Shown here: piece by piece, positions 1 to 8,926 of the stretch | Numbering within the stretch: position 1 is the first letter of the stretch | Layout: each line of letters starts with the position of its first letter | Assembly: GCF_013128195.2 (NCBI RefSeq) | Contig: NZ_CP053452.2 | Span: 6,820,001-6,884,000 of the forward strand | Reading direction: 5' to 3' | From: Frigoriglobus tundricola | Lineage (GTDB): Bacteria; Planctomycetota; Planctomycetia; Gemmatales; Gemmataceae | DNA length: 64,000 nt | Position numbers and translations under genes: made by a program | Notes under the pieces: model-generated | Databases searched by the model: none | Told to the model about the DNA's origin: nothing | The model's input: only the letters and a program-made list of their open reading frames with translations

Positions 1-172
1 AGTCGCGCTCGCGCACCGCGCTGACGTGCCCGGACGAGTCGCGGATGAGCAGGGAGCCGTCCCGCGCCCCCGTGGCGACCGACGACCCATCGGGAGCGAA
101 GGCAACGGCGTAAACGGCCGCTTTGAGATCGACGGTGGTCGAACGGCTTCCGTGGTCTTCGAACAGCAACAT
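1..172 (-). CDS. WD40 repeat protein, N-terminal part only (runs off the window)
   Basis: The minus strand from an ATG at 170-172 reads MLLFEDHGSRSTTVDLKAAV, followed by VYAVAFAPDGSSVATGARDG and SLLIRDSSGHVSAV. This is the usual WD40 blade pattern (VxAVAFxPDGxxxATGxxDGxxxxxD). An AAAAGGG ribosome-binding site lies 7 bases upstream of the ATG. The frame stays open to base 1, so only about 57 residues are visible. WD40 propellers are protein-interaction platforms and are often fused to sigma factors or kinases in Gemmata-type genomes, but no fusion partner can be seen here. The family call is fairly safe; the role is unknown. Confidence 0.65.
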   Translation of the reverse strand, partial: MLLFEDHGSRSTTVDLKAAVYAVAFAPDGSSVATGARDGSLLIRDSSGHVSAVRERD

Positions 173-236
173 CGGCCGACCCTTTTGCTTGCGCCTGACA
201 CACGGGCGGAAACCCGACTCCCCACTCCGGGCCTGG

Positions 237-361
237 TACATGAACCCGGTGAGGGCGCCCGTTTTCGTGGCACAGGCTTTCCCGCCTGTGTTCCCGAAGC
301 ACAGGCTCTCCGGCCTGTGCCACCAGTCAAAAACCGGACCGACTTACCGGATTCGTGCATG
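237..361. repeat. Dispersed palindromic element, copy 1 of 5
   Basis: About 125 bp with outer inverted ends (tacatgaacccgg ... ccggattcgtgcat) and an inner palindrome built on gtggcacaggctt and caggcctgtgccac. Related copies occur at 7125-7254, 16522-16652, 34349-34478 and 43119-43247. This is the most diverged copy. It encodes nothing convincing, and the structure is that of a MITE- or REP-like non-autonomous repeat. Confidence 0.75.
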
Positions 362-384
362 CGTCCGGTATCTTGATCCTTGGA

Positions 385-629
385 GCGGCCGTGAAGCCCG
401 GCTCTGCGGGCGACAGGTCGCGATCTCCGTGTGCAGCGGCCGTGAAGCCCGGCTCTGCGGGCGACAGGTCGCGATCTCCGTGTGCAGCGGCCGTGAAGCC
501 CGGCTGTGCGGGCGACCGGTCGCGATCTCCGTGGGCAGCGGCCGTGGAGCCCGGCTGTGCGGGCGACAGGTCGCGATCTCCGTGGGCAGCGGCCGTGGAG
601 CCCGGCTGTGTGGGCGACCGGTCGCGAGG
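385..629. repeat. 51-bp tandem repeat, four full units plus a partial fifth
   Basis: Units start at 385, 436, 487, 538 and 589; the last stops after about 40 bases. Each begins gcggccgtgragcccggct and carries a short hairpin (gcccg ... cgggc). The period of 51 is a multiple of 3, so all frames stay open, but no frame is a credible gene. Differences are few and shared between neighbours, as in recent expansion. A single diverged copy of the same unit sits at about 8405-8447, just before nusB. Confidence 0.9.
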
Positions 630-665
630 GTAATTGTACCGTCCGATACCAGCGCGTGCGACCCA

Positions 666-974
666 ATGCAAATCGAGTGGATCGAAGAAGACGCGGCCAC
701 GGGCACGAAGCGCTCGGTCCGGGCGGAAAAGTTCGCCCGGAAGTGGTCGTTCCGCGTCCGCGCCCGGCGCCGGACCAACTGGGAAACGCCCCTCCAGGTC
801 ACGCGGGAGATGTGGGAAACGCTCCTCGACGCACTCGAGCGCCGGCTCCCGCGCCGTGAAGGAGTGACCGACGACGACGTGAAGCAGGTTCGCGCCGTCA
901 TCGCCGGGCTGCCGGCCGAACCGGCACCAGAAGGGCCGCCGGTGGACGCCGGAGACGCGGATCAAGACAAATAG
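666..974 (+). CDS. Hypothetical protein, 102 residues
   Basis: Starts MQIEWIEEDAATGTKRSVRA and ends in a Pro/Ala/Asp-rich tail. The core is charged and has a well-formed WETPLQVTREMWETLLDALE segment likely to be helical. No signal peptide or membrane segment is seen. The ATG at 666 is chosen because upstream codons come from the tandem repeat. There is no clear ribosome-binding site. I do not recognise a family; high GC at third codon positions supports coding. Confidence 0.5.
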   Translation: MQIEWIEEDAATGTKRSVRAEKFARKWSFRVRARRRTNWETPLQVTREMWETLLDALERRLPRREGVTDDDVKQVRAVIAGLPAEPAPEGPPVDAGDADQDK

Positions 975-1095
975 AGGGCGGCGCCCGCCCACAACGGAAA
1001 AACGACGACGCAGAGTGAGTTCCGTGTCACTTTGCTCCGTCTCGGATCGGCGCCACCAGCGTTCACCCGCGGCCCCTCATTGTGCCCGGTGCCAT

Positions 1096-1590
1096 ATGCC
1101 CTACACCCCCATCCTCGCGACGCTCGGCTACGTGTTCTCGCCCGACGGCGGCCGGGTGCTGATGATCCACCGGAACGCCCGGCCCGAGGACGCCCACTAC
1201 GGCAAGTACAACGGTCTGGGCGGGAAACTGGAGCCGGGCGAGGACGTCGTGGCCGGGTTGAAGCGGGAGATCCGCGAAGAGGCCAATATCGAGTGCGAGG
1301 CGGTCCGCCTGGCCGGGACGATTTCGTGGCCCGGGTTCGGCAAGGGCGGGGAGGACTGGTTCGGGTTCATTTTCCGGGTGGAGCGGTTCTCCGGCACGCC
1401 GCTCACCTCCAACCCGGAGGGCACGTTGGAATGGGTGGACGTGGCCCGCGTTCCGACACTTCCGCTCTGGGACGGCGACCGCCACTTCCTCCCGCTGGTA
1501 TTTGATCCGGCCTCACCACAGTTCCACGGCGTCATGCCGTACCGGAACGGGAAACCATTGTGCTGGAACTACAGTACCGTTGTCAGGTAA
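1096..1590 (+). CDS. Nudix hydrolase, MutT / 8-oxo-dGTP diphosphatase type
   Basis: 164 residues from ATG 1096. The Nudix box GGKLEPGEDVVAGLKREIRE continuing EANI matches Gx5Ex7REUxEExGU, with the metal-binding REIREE glutamates present. The N-terminal beta strand (YTPILATLGYVFSPDGGRVL) is also typical. Members hydrolyse nucleoside diphosphates linked to another group; the MutT/NUDT1 branch removes oxidised dGTP from the pool. The C-terminal part (FHGVMPYRNGKPLCWNYS) resembles NUDT1-like bacterial proteins. The in-frame start at 1015 adds an unlikely basic leader and is not preferred. The substrate is an inference. Confidence 0.8.
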   Translation: MPYTPILATLGYVFSPDGGRVLMIHRNARPEDAHYGKYNGLGGKLEPGEDVVAGLKREIREEANIECEAVRLAGTISWPGFGKGGEDWFGFIFRVERFSGTPLTSNPEGTLEWVDVARVPTLPLWDGDRHFLPLVFDPASPQFHGVMPYRNGKPLCWNYSTVVR

Positions 1591-1739
1591 TTGCACGGGT
1601 TTTTTGCCTCAGTCTCAAGAAACTGGTTCGCCGGCCGGTCCCCGCCCCTTCAGTGTGCTACAGTTTGTGAAGGTAAGGATGCGATCTGCGCACACCGGCG
1701 GTTGCCGCGCTGTAACCGCCTCGCCACGCAGGGGATTCC

Positions 1740-2732
1740 GTGTTGTCGGCCCCGCCAAACGTCCGATCGACCACGCCCGGCGCGTTCCCCCTCGCGGGCG
1801 GGGCGGAGCCCTCGCCCGGCTACCGGCTACGCTGCGTCCGCGGGCGCGGCGGCTTCGCCGAGGTGTGGGAAGCGGAGGCGCCCAACGGCGCCCCGCCGGT
1901 GGCGCTCAAGTTCATGCCCACCTCGAACACCAGCAGCACGGCCCGCGAGCTGCGCTCGGTGCAGTCGTTCCAGAGCCTGGAGCACCCGTACATCGTCAAG
2001 ACGTACGGCATGTGGTCCGTCCCCGGCTACATCGTCATCAACATGGAACTGGCCGAGGCGACGCTCCTCGACCTGATGCAGCTCTACCACAACGACCTGG
2101 GCCAGCCGCTCGAGCCGGCCGTGCTGTGCACGTACCTGGCGCAGGTGGCCGAGGCGCTCGACTTCCTGAACGCCCGGCGGCACGTCCGCGACGGGCGCCG
2201 CGTGGGGTTCCAGCACGGCGACGTGAAGCCGAACAACATCCTGCTGTTCGGGGACGTGGCGAAACTGACCGACCACGGGCTGGCCACGCCGACGTACGGC
2301 CCGGCCACGCCCTGCCCGCGCCAGGGCACCCGCGAGTACTCCGCGCCCGAGGTGTTCCTCGGCACGCTCACCGACTGGTCCGACCAGTACAGCCTCGCGG
2401 TCACGTACTACGCGCTGCGGACCGGCCGGTTCCCGTTCCCGCCGCCGCCCCCGCCCAAAGAAAGCTCGCGGAGCTACCTGCGCCCCGCCGCCGATCTGAG
2501 CGGGGTGCCCGAGGCCGAACGGCCGGCGCTGCTCCGGGCGCTCGCGCCGGTGCCCCAGAACCGGTTCCCCAACTGCTGCGAGTTCATGGCCGCGCTCATG
2601 AAGGCACTCGGCCTCCGCACCGATAGCGACAGCGGCAGCGGGCACCTCCGGGTGGTCAAGGACAAGAGCGGCGTCATCTCCACCCGCACGGCCGTCACCC
2701 CCCCTCCGTCTTCTTCCGGCTCGCGCTCCTGA
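1740..2732 (+). CDS. Serine/threonine protein kinase with altered catalytic motifs
   Basis: 330 residues from a GTG start. Glycine loop GRGGFAEV at 35-42, VALK lysine at 57, catalytic loop HGDVKPNN at 159-166, DHG in place of DFG at 178-180, and SAPEV at 201-205. The Asp and Asn of the catalytic loop and the metal-binding Asp are kept. The Arg of the usual HRD is Gly and the Phe of DFG is His, so this is a non-RD kinase that would not depend on activation-loop phosphorylation in the standard way. No membrane segment or sensor domain is seen; a short Ser/Thr/Pro-rich tail ends the protein, so it is probably cytoplasmic. Target unknown. Confidence 0.85.
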   Translation: MLSAPPNVRSTTPGAFPLAGGAEPSPGYRLRCVRGRGGFAEVWEAEAPNGAPPVALKFMPTSNTSSTARELRSVQSFQSLEHPYIVKTYGMWSVPGYIVINMELAEATLLDLMQLYHNDLGQPLEPAVLCTYLAQVAEALDFLNARRHVRDGRRVGFQHGDVKPNNILLFGDVAKLTDHGLATPTYGPATPCPRQGTREYSAPEVFLGTLTDWSDQYSLAVTYYALRTGRFPFPPPPPPKESSRSYLRPAADLSGVPEAERPALLRALAPVPQNRFPNCCEFMAALMKALGLRTDSDSGSGHLRVVKDKSGVISTRTAVTPPPSSSGSRS

Positions 2733-2762
2733 TTCGCGCGACCGCGCGGCGGGTGCCCGTGT

Positions 2763-2893
2763 TGCACGACCCACCCCCAACCCCTCCCCGAAGGGAGGGG
2801 AGCAAGACCTTCGGAACTTCACGGCTTCGGAGAGTCCGAGGAGGCGTTGCGCGCGTTCACCCCCTCCCTTCAGGGAGGGGACCAGGGGGTAGG
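2763..2893. repeat. Pair of G/C-run hairpins after the kinase gene
   Basis: Two short palindromes (cctccccgaagggagggg near 2776 and cccctcccttcaggga near 2863) lie between the convergent kinase and lipoprotein genes. The same motif recurs at 19610-19661. They may act as bidirectional terminators, though there is no T-run. Confidence 0.5.
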
Positions 2894-2904
2894 TCCGCCC
2901 ATCA

Positions 2905-3156
2905 TTACCCGCCGGTTCCGCCATACGCCCCGGTCGGTTGCGGGTTACCCGTCGGCGCCGCGGTGGCGCCCCTCGGGAGCGTCGTCGCGGCCCCGGGGAC
3001 GCCTTGAGGGGCCGGGGAACCCGACTGGCTCCCGGACTTAAACGCGTCCCGCGGCGGGGCCTGGTCCCGGTTGCCGCAGCACGGACACGACTGACACCCG
3101 ATGAGTGTGTGCAGCGCCAGGGTCGCAACGAGCGCTGCGAGCGTGCGGGATCGCAT
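2905..3156 (-). CDS. Small predicted lipoprotein
   Basis: 83 residues from ATG 3156, chosen because an AAGGAGAC ribosome-binding site lies just upstream. The start MRSRTLAALVATLALHTLIG followed by C is a lipoprotein signal with lipobox L-I-G-C; the mature part begins CQSCPCCGNRDQ and continues as a Ser/Gly/Pro/Ala-rich low-complexity chain. It is probably anchored at a membrane through the lipidated Cys, with three more Cys close to the anchor. No known family; function unknown. Confidence 0.65.
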   Translation of the reverse strand: MRSRTLAALVATLALHTLIGCQSCPCCGNRDQAPPRDAFKSGSQSGSPAPQGVPGAATTLPRGATAAPTGNPQPTGAYGGTGG

Positions 3157-3319
3157 TTCCGTCTCCTTCGTGAATTCGGCGACCGATACCGGGGAATCGC
3201 GACGCGGACAAGTCCAAAGTCCGACCACTTCGGCACTGTGCGATTGCCTCTCCCGGCGTTGCACCGGATAATGGCGGAGCAAGTCTCACGTTTCCGACTT
3301 CGCAGCGGGATCACCAATC

Positions 3320-5209
3320 ATGGCGATCGAGTTCGACTGCCCGCACTGCCAGCAGCACTACCGGCTCAAGGACGAACTCGCCGGTAAAGCGGCCACGTGC
3401 AAGGGCTGCCGCCAGAAGATCGTCATCCCCAAACCGGTCACGATCCCGAACGACCGGCTCTCGCCCGAACTGCTCGCGGCCCGCGAGGCCGAGGCCCTCG
3501 CCGCCCTCGCCGACGACGCGGCGAAGGCGGAAACCAAGCAGCGGGTGATCGACGTCGAGTGCGGGTACTGCGGCAACAAGTGGACCGAGCCGCTGACCCG
3601 CGCGGGGAAGAACACGCTCTGCCCCAACCCGGAGTGCCGGCAGCGCATCAAGATCCCCGAAGCCAAGGCCGAAGAGACGCTCGACTGGCGGCAGACGCGG
3701 ACCAAGGGCCCCAGCCTGGCGAAGGACAACCAGCTCCAGAAGCTGGAGGGCGTGCAGGACGCCGCCGAGGTGGTGAACGTCTCGCACACGGCGCTCAAAG
3801 AGGCCGACGCGACCGGCATCGAACTCGAGCCGCGCCCGCTCAAGCAAAAGGTGATGTTCGCCCTGATCGCCCTCGGCCTCGTGGGCGGGCTCGTGCTCGG
3901 CGTGCTCCAACTCACGCGGTCGCGGACGGAGAAGGTCGAGGACCGGCTGATGCAGGAGGCGGTGGCGGAGTTCGCCAAGGAAGCGGACGCGCTGCCGAAG
4001 GACGAGAAGCCGCTGCTCACGGCCGTGATGCACGCCGCGGCCGGCGAACACGCCCTGCGCCACAACACCAAGGAGAAGTTCAAGGAGGCGATGGACCAGT
4101 ACGCCAAGGCCCGCGAGGCGCTGCGGGTGGGCACCTCCCCGGCCCGCAACGCGGCGTGCGCCGAACTGGCCCTCGCGTTCCTCGCGCTGGGCGGCACGGA
4201 ACAGGAGGCCCGCGATCAGGTCCGCATCCGGTGGATGCCGGAGGCCAACCTCAAGACGCGGCCGAACGAACGGGTCTTCACGATCTTCGAGGAGCTTCAA
4301 AAGACGCTCGACCTCGTCGCGGGGGCCGACCCGGAGTTCCGCACGCACCTCGCCCGCCGGCTCGCCCGCGAGCTGACCGCCCGCGGGCAGCCGGTCGTGG
4401 CCGTGGAACTGATTCCGGTCGCGCTGTTCAGCCCGGCGGAGCAGCCCGAGGTGAAGGCCGTGGTCGCGCTCGAGATCTACCGCGCCGATAAGGGCTCGGG
4501 CCTGCCCCGCAAGGTGGCCGACGAGCTGAAGAGCCGCACCGCCGACCTGTCCCGGAGCCCGTCCGCCCAGACGCTGTTCCACGTGCTGGGCATCGAGAAG
4601 CAGTTCCTCGCGCCGCCCGGCCAGGGCACGGTGGTGGACAGCACCCGGATGGCCTACACCGGTAAATACCTGCTGGAGGGCAAGACCGACGAGGCGCTCG
4701 AACTGGCCCGGCGGCCGGGCCTCGCGGCGGGCCAGGTGCGGGCGTTCCTCCTGTGCGCCGACTGGTCGAGCGACCCCACTTCGGCGCTGAACGAGGCCGA
4801 CGCCGTTCTCTCCGCCGCGGCCGGGAAGAAGGACGGGTCGGTTTCCCCCTACAACGTCCTGCGGCTCACCCAGATCGCCGCCGCCGCGGGCAAACCCGAA
4901 CTGGTGAAGAAGTTCACGGCCCTGCTGGCCGACGAGGCGCTGAAGGCGTGGGCGACGGGCGACGCGGTGCGCCTCCGGCTGGCCGCCGCGCCGCGGGAGA
5001 AGGGCGACGACGCGTGGGCCGAGGTGCCGGACGACGCCCGGAAGATCCGGGCCGGTCAGGTGTGGGCGCGGTTCTGGCTGGCCCGGCAGAACGCCCGCAT
5101 TTCCGGCAGCCGCGCGGATTCGGTCAGGGCGGTGAGCGGGTGGCCGACGCCGATCGTGCCCTTCGGCAAGGCCGGCGTGGCGCTGGGCATCCAGGACGGG
5201 GCCAAGTAG
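3320..5209 (+). CDS. Zinc-ribbon membrane protein with helical repeat domain
   Basis: 629 residues. Two N-terminal zinc ribbons: CPHC (7-10) with CKGC (27-30), and CGYC (81-84) with CPNPEC (101-106). One membrane helix at about 178-197, then about 430 residues of alanine/leucine-rich helices that look TPR- or SEL1-like. The N-terminal ribbon MAIEFDCPHCQQHYRLKDEL resembles the MJ0042-type ribbon common in planctomycete signalling and membrane proteins. The stop is one base before the GTG of the ABC-2 permease, so the two are probably co-transcribed and the protein may serve that transporter; this partnership is inferred from spacing only. Confidence 0.7.
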   Translation: MAIEFDCPHCQQHYRLKDELAGKAATCKGCRQKIVIPKPVTIPNDRLSPELLAAREAEALAALADDAAKAETKQRVIDVECGYCGNKWTEPLTRAGKNTLCPNPECRQRIKIPEAKAEETLDWRQTRTKGPSLAKDNQLQKLEGVQDAAEVVNVSHTALKEADATGIELEPRPLKQKVMFALIALGLVGGLVLGVLQLTRSRTEKVEDRLMQEAVAEFAKEADALPKDEKPLLTAVMHAAAGEHALRHNTKEKFKEAMDQYAKAREALRVGTSPARNAACAELALAFLALGGTEQEARDQVRIRWMPEANLKTRPNERVFTIFEELQKTLDLVAGADPEFRTHLARRLARELTARGQPVVAVELIPVALFSPAEQPEVKAVVALEIYRADKGSGLPRKVADELKSRTADLSRSPSAQTLFHVLGIEKQFLAPPGQGTVVDSTRMAYTGKYLLEGKTDEALELARRPGLAAGQVRAFLLCADWSSDPTSALNEADAVLSAAAGKKDGSVSPYNVLRLTQIAAAAGKPELVKKFTALLADEALKAWATGDAVRLRLAAAPREKGDDAWAEVPDDARKIRAGQVWARFWLARQNARISGSRADSVRAVSGWPTPIVPFGKAGVALGIQDGAK

Positions 5210-5210
5210 C

Positions 5211-6850
5211 GTGGGCTTACTCGGCCCGATCGGCCCGCTGGCCGGGTGGGAGCTGTGCCGGCTGGCCCGCCGCGGCGCGGCGCTCCAGCTGCGCCTCGCC
5301 GTCGTCTACACGCTGTTCCTGGCGTTCATCGGCTTCGCGGCCTACTCGTTCTACCCGATGCCGGTGCGCGAGGTGTTCACCGCCGGGGTCGGGCGCGTCC
5401 CGCCCGCGCGGGCGGCCGCGTTCGCCGACACGTTCGTGCTGGTCCTGCTCGAAGCCCAGCTCGTCGTGGTGGTCGCCCTCACGCCGGCGCTGGCCGCGTC
5501 CGCCGTGGCCGAGGAGAAGGACCGGCACACCCTCCCGCTGCTCCTCACCACACAGCTCACCGACGGGGAGATCGTCTTCGGCAAGGCGGCCGGGCGGATC
5601 GTCTTCGTCCTGGTCGCGGTGCTCGGCGGCCTGCCCGTCCTCGCCCTCGCGCTGCCCTACGGCGGGGTGGACGTGGGGGTGCTCGCGGTCGGGTACGCGC
5701 TGACCGCGGGCACGGTGGTCCTGTGCGCCGCGATCGGCGTTCACGCCGCGTGCCGGGCGGCGGACCTGCGCTCGGCGGTGCTCCGGGCCTACGGCCGGAC
5801 CGCGGTGCTGGTCTGCGCGCGTTCGTCCCGCCGCTGGTGCTCGCCAGCCCGTTCGTGCTCCTCGCCCGCGCCCACAGCGGTGACGCGGGCTGGGACGCGA
5901 TCGGCTCCGCCTACGCGCTCGCGCAACTGGTGGTGGCGGGGGCGATCTTGGCGGCGGCGGCGCGGGGCGCTGCGGCTGCGCGAGGCGACCGCGGGCCCGC
6001 CGCCGGTCACCGCGTACCCCGAACCGCCGCGCCCGGCCGCGCCGCCGCTGCTGCTGGCGCCGCGGCCCGTGGCCCCGCCGCTGCCGCCGCTCGACGACTC
6101 CGATCCGGTGCTGTGGAAGGAGCGGTGCATCGGCTGGCGGCCGACGTGGGGGGCCGTGGGCGGTGCGGGCGGCGTCCGCGCTGGCCACCGGACTGGCCGC
6201 CGTGCTGTTCGTGAGCGGCGGCTGGGTGCTGGTGAAGCGGGTGGGGCTGGCGCTGCACCCGGACCGGGCCGAGCAACTGGCGAACCGGTCCGGCGCGCCG
6301 GACAACGGCGGGTGGCTGCTGATCGGGGCGAGCACGTTCGCGTCGGGGCGGTACCTGCTGCCGCTGGCGGTCGGGCTGAGCGGCGCCGTGGCGGGCGAGC
6401 GGTTCCGCCGCACGCTCGACCTGCTGCTCTCGACGACCCTGGACCGGGCGGGGTGCTGCGGGCGAAGCTGCAAGCGGCGACCGAGCGCGACACCACCTTC
6501 GCCGCGGCGGCGGTGGCCGCGGTGGGCATGGCGTTCACCGCGGACGGCGGGGTGTGGCTCGGCGCGGCGGCGGCGGTGACGGTGCTGTGCGGGTACGGGC
6601 TGGTGATCGGGCTGGGCACGTGGCTGACGGTGCGGTCCCCGACCGACACGCGGGGGCTGCTGCGGCTGCTGCTCCCGGTCGCGGTGCTGGCCGTGGGCTG
6701 GCCGGTGGGCGTGTGGAACCTGCTGACGAGCGAGGCGCAAGTGCCCGCGGAGCTGCTGACCTACGGGCTCGTCCCCGCCGCGCTGGCGTGCGCGCTCGCG
6801 GGGGCGGTGCTGTGGTGGGCGCGGGGGCCGCGTTCGCGCGGGGGGAATGA
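5211..6850 (+). pseudogene. ABC-2 type transporter permease, broken by several frameshifts
   Basis: Coding signal is continuous but changes frame near 5815, 5965, 6165, 6455 and probably 6830, each time by one base in a G/C run. The pieces read as a membrane permease: LRLAVVYTLFLAFIGFAAYS, the conserved EEKDRHTLPLLLTTQLTDGE ABC-2 loop, later hydrophobic helices, and a second half (GERFRRTLDLLLSTTLDRAG) repeating the loop theme. That layout fits planctomycete ABC-2 permeases. If all breaks are sequence errors, the intact product would be about 545 residues ending at the TGA at 6848-6850. The partner ATPase is not in the window. Real decay is the alternative. Confidence 0.7.
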
Positions 6851-6875
6851 CGCTCCGGCCGGGCGCGGGTGGCTT

Positions 6876-7098
6876 TCCCTGGGACCGCGGGCGCCCCGCC
6901 CGCTGCTCCGCGGTCGGTGTTGCGACACGAGGTGCGTCCGAGCGATGCGCCCGGTGCAACGAGCGGGCGGCGGTCCCAGGGAAGGCCGTAGGGAGGGCGT
7001 CCCGCCCGCTGCTCCGCGGTCGGTGTTGCGACACGAGGTGCGTCCGAGCGATGCGCCCGGTGCAACGAGCGGGCGGGACGCCCGCGGTCCCAGGGAAG
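6876..7098. repeat. Two direct copies of a GC-rich palindromic repeat
   Basis: A unit of about 106 bp occurs twice in direct orientation (matching points 6902 and 7008) with few differences. Its outer arms are cctgggaccgcgggcg and cgcccgcggtcccagg, so it forms long hairpins. Related single copies are at 27891-27957, 29758-29786 and 34586-34703. No gene is supported here. Confidence 0.75.
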
Positions 7099-7124
7099 GT
7101 CAGTTACCAGGGTGCGGCCGACAC

Positions 7125-7254
7125 TCATACACGACCCCGGTGCGAGTGTCTGTTTTCGTGGCACAGGCTTTCGAGCCTGTGTGCCTTGAAGCACAGGCTC
7201 GAAAGCCTGTGCCACGAGCCGAAAACCGGACAGACTCACCGGGTTCACGCCTCA
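7125..7254. repeat. Dispersed palindromic element, copy 2 of 5
   Basis: About 130 bp with outer inverted ends (tcatacacgaccccgg ... accgggttcacgcctca) and an inner palindrome (gtggcacaggctttcgagcc / aggctcgaaagcctgtgcca). Its right edge reads TGA on the minus strand and serves as the stop codon of the dehydrogenase gene. Confidence 0.85.
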
Positions 7255-8244
7255 GTTCACGACGTTCCGCAGCGGCTCGCCGAGCAGCGCGCGGCGGACC
7301 GCCTGGGCGCCCTTCACCCGCATGTCGAGCAGCCCCTCTTCCGAGTAGAACGCGGCGTGCGGGTTCAGGATCACCCGGTCGTGGCACGGGTCGGCCGGGT
7401 CCCGCCACGCGACCAGGAGCGGGTGGTCCTCCGGCGGCGGCTCGAACGGGAGCACGTCGATGCCCGCCCCCGCCAGCTTCCCAGACCGGATCGCGGCCGG
7501 GATCGCCGCCGCCTCCACGGTCGCCCCGCGGGCCGTGTTCACGAGGTACGAGCCGTCCGCCATCAGGCCGATGCGCCGCGCGTCCACGATGTGCCGCGTC
7601 TCGTCCGTGAGCGGGCAGTGGACGCTCACCACGAACGACTGCCGGAACAGGTCGTCCAGCGCCTCGACGCGGCGGACGCCGATCGCCTTGTCGAACCCGT
7701 CCGCCTTGGGCGGGTCGTAGAACGCGACGTCCATGCCCAGCGCCTTCGCCCGCAGCGCCGCGGCCGTGCCGATGCTGCCCAGCCCGATGATCCCGAACAC
7801 CCGCCCGCGCAACCGGACGAGCGGCGCGACCTGCATGTAGCTCCAGTCCCCGGCCCGGCGCTGGAGCCGGCCGTTGAGGAAGTTGATGCCGCGCGTCAGC
7901 GCGAGCGTCAGGCCGATGGCCGAGTCGGCCACCTCCTCGGTGCCGTAGTCCGGGACGTTGGCGACCGGGATGCCGCGCTCGCGGGCCGCCACGCGGTCCA
8001 CGTTGTCGTACCCGACGCCGCAGCGCACGATGAGCTTGCACGCGTCCAGCCGGGCGACGGTGGCCCGGGTGATGGCGATGTTGTGGTACAGCATCACCGC
8101 CGCCGCGGTCTCGATCCGGCCGTGCAAGTCGGCCTCCGAGAACGCGTTGAGCGCCTCGACGTCGGCGATGTCGCCCAGGATGTCGCGCTCGGCGCGCATC
8201 TCGTCGGCGATGAAGTCAGCAATGACGACGCGGAACCGGGGCAT
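7252..8244 (-). CDS. D-isomer-specific 2-hydroxyacid dehydrogenase, CtBP-like
   Basis: 330 residues. Rossmann NAD-binding motif GLGSIG at 154-159, then the D of FYDPP about 20 residues on; substrate/catalytic residues R239 (NTARG), E268 and H296 (NPHAAFYSEEG). These NAD(P)-dependent enzymes interconvert 2-keto and D-2-hydroxy acids; the HAAFYSEEG ending is typical of the branch annotated as C-terminal-binding-protein-like dehydrogenases. The substrate cannot be assigned from sequence. The stop codon lies inside the terminal repeat of the palindromic element at 7125-7254, so the last residues may have been reshaped by that insertion. Confidence 0.85.
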   Translation of the reverse strand: MPRFRVVIADFIADEMRAERDILGDIADVEALNAFSEADLHGRIETAAAVMLYHNIAITRATVARLDACKLIVRCGVGYDNVDRVAARERGIPVANVPDYGTEEVADSAIGLTLALTRGINFLNGRLQRRAGDWSYMQVAPLVRLRGRVFGIIGLGSIGTAAALRAKALGMDVAFYDPPKADGFDKAIGVRRVEALDDLFRQSFVVSVHCPLTDETRHIVDARRIGLMADGSYLVNTARGATVEAAAIPAAIRSGKLAGAGIDVLPFEPPPEDHPLLVAWRDPADPCHDRVILNPHAAFYSEEGLLDMRVKGAQAVRRALLGEPLRNVVN

Positions 8245-8404
8245 GGCGGGCGGCTCGTGGGGGAGAGAACCGGGACGGAGAAGATGCGGACGTTCTATCT
8301 CGCGCCGGGCGGAAAGCTACTAGCATGAAGGTACGGTCGGTCACCGGGGGGGCGCGGTGCCCGTGCCGCCCGCGACGGACGCGACCGAGACCGCCTCACT
8401 CAAA

Positions 8405-8447
8405 TGCGGCCGTGGCCCCCGGTTGTGCGGGCGCCGGGCCGCGAGGA
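8405..8447. repeat. Solitary copy of the 51-bp repeat unit
   Basis: The stretch gcggccgtggcccccggttg, continuing tgcgggcgccgggccgcgag, is a diverged copy of the unit arrayed at 385-629. It ends a few bases before the nusB start and overlaps its leader, so it may sit in the 5' untranslated region. Confidence 0.6.
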
Positions 8448-8452
8448 CGAAG

Positions 8453-8926
8453 ATGGCCCGACGCTCCCGCGCCCGCGAAGTCACCCTCCAACTGCTCTTC
8501 CAGTGGGACCAGAACCCCAACACGGTCCCGCGCCGGGCCGTGCAGGCGTTCGCGCGCGAGCGCCTGCACGGCGACCCGGAAATGACCGCCTACTGCCTCG
8601 CGCTCCTGGACGGGGTGTCGAAGAACAAGGACCGCATTGACCCGGTGCTCACGCAATCGGCCACCAACTGGCGGCTCACGCGCATGATGCCGGTGGACCG
8701 GAACGTGCTCCGGCTGGGCACGTACGAACTGCTCTTCGACCCGAGCCCGCAGCCGCTCGAAGTGGTGATCAACGAGGCGATCGAACTGGCCCGGCGGTTC
8801 GGGTCCGAGGACTCGCCCGCGTTCGTCAACGGCATCCTCGACCGCGTGGCGAAGGTGCGGACCGAGCCCCCCGCCGCCCCGGCGCCGAAAGCGGAGAGCC
8901 GACCGTCCTCCGAACCGGTGTCCTGA
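8453..8926 (+). CDS. nusB: Transcription antitermination factor NusB
   Basis: 157 residues from ATG 8453, starting MARRSRAREVTLQLLFQWDQ, the classic NusB opening, with the conserved MMPVDRNVLRLGTYELLF and VVINEAIELARRFG segments and FVNGILDRVAK near the end. NusB binds boxA RNA together with S10 and promotes antitermination of rRNA operons. Usual family length is 130-165. The C-terminal tail (TEPPAAPAPKAESRPSSEP) is a lineage-specific extension. The leader contains one copy of the 51-bp repeat. Confidence 0.93.
   Translation: MARRSRAREVTLQLLFQWDQNPNTVPRRAVQAFARERLHGDPEMTAYCLALLDGVSKNKDRIDPVLTQSATNWRLTRMMPVDRNVLRLGTYELLFDPSPQPLEVVINEAIELARRFGSEDSPAFVNGILDRVAKVRTEPPAAPAPKAESRPSSEPVS

Noticed and set aside
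385-629. 51-bp array as a CRISPR
   Set aside because: Units are contiguous without unique spacers, and no cas genes are present.
327-992. Repeat-containing open frames across the 51-bp array as a repeat protein gene
   Set aside because: Both strands are open because 51 is a multiple of 3. No frame has a ribosome-binding site, signal peptide or recognisable repeat fold.
1502-2626. Long plus-strand open frame overlapping the kinase gene
   Set aside because: Arg/Pro-rich translation with no domain; it is an out-of-frame shadow of the kinase at 1740-2732.
1827-3317. 496-codon minus-strand open frame over kinase and lipoprotein genes
   Set aside because: Antisense of the kinase for most of its length; low-complexity Arg/Gly/Pro product. 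High GC gives few stops.
6850-7610. Continuation of the permease reading frame to 7610
   Set aside because: Past 6850 it runs through repeat elements and antisense of the dehydrogenase; the natural stop is the TGA at 6848-6850 in the adjacent frame.
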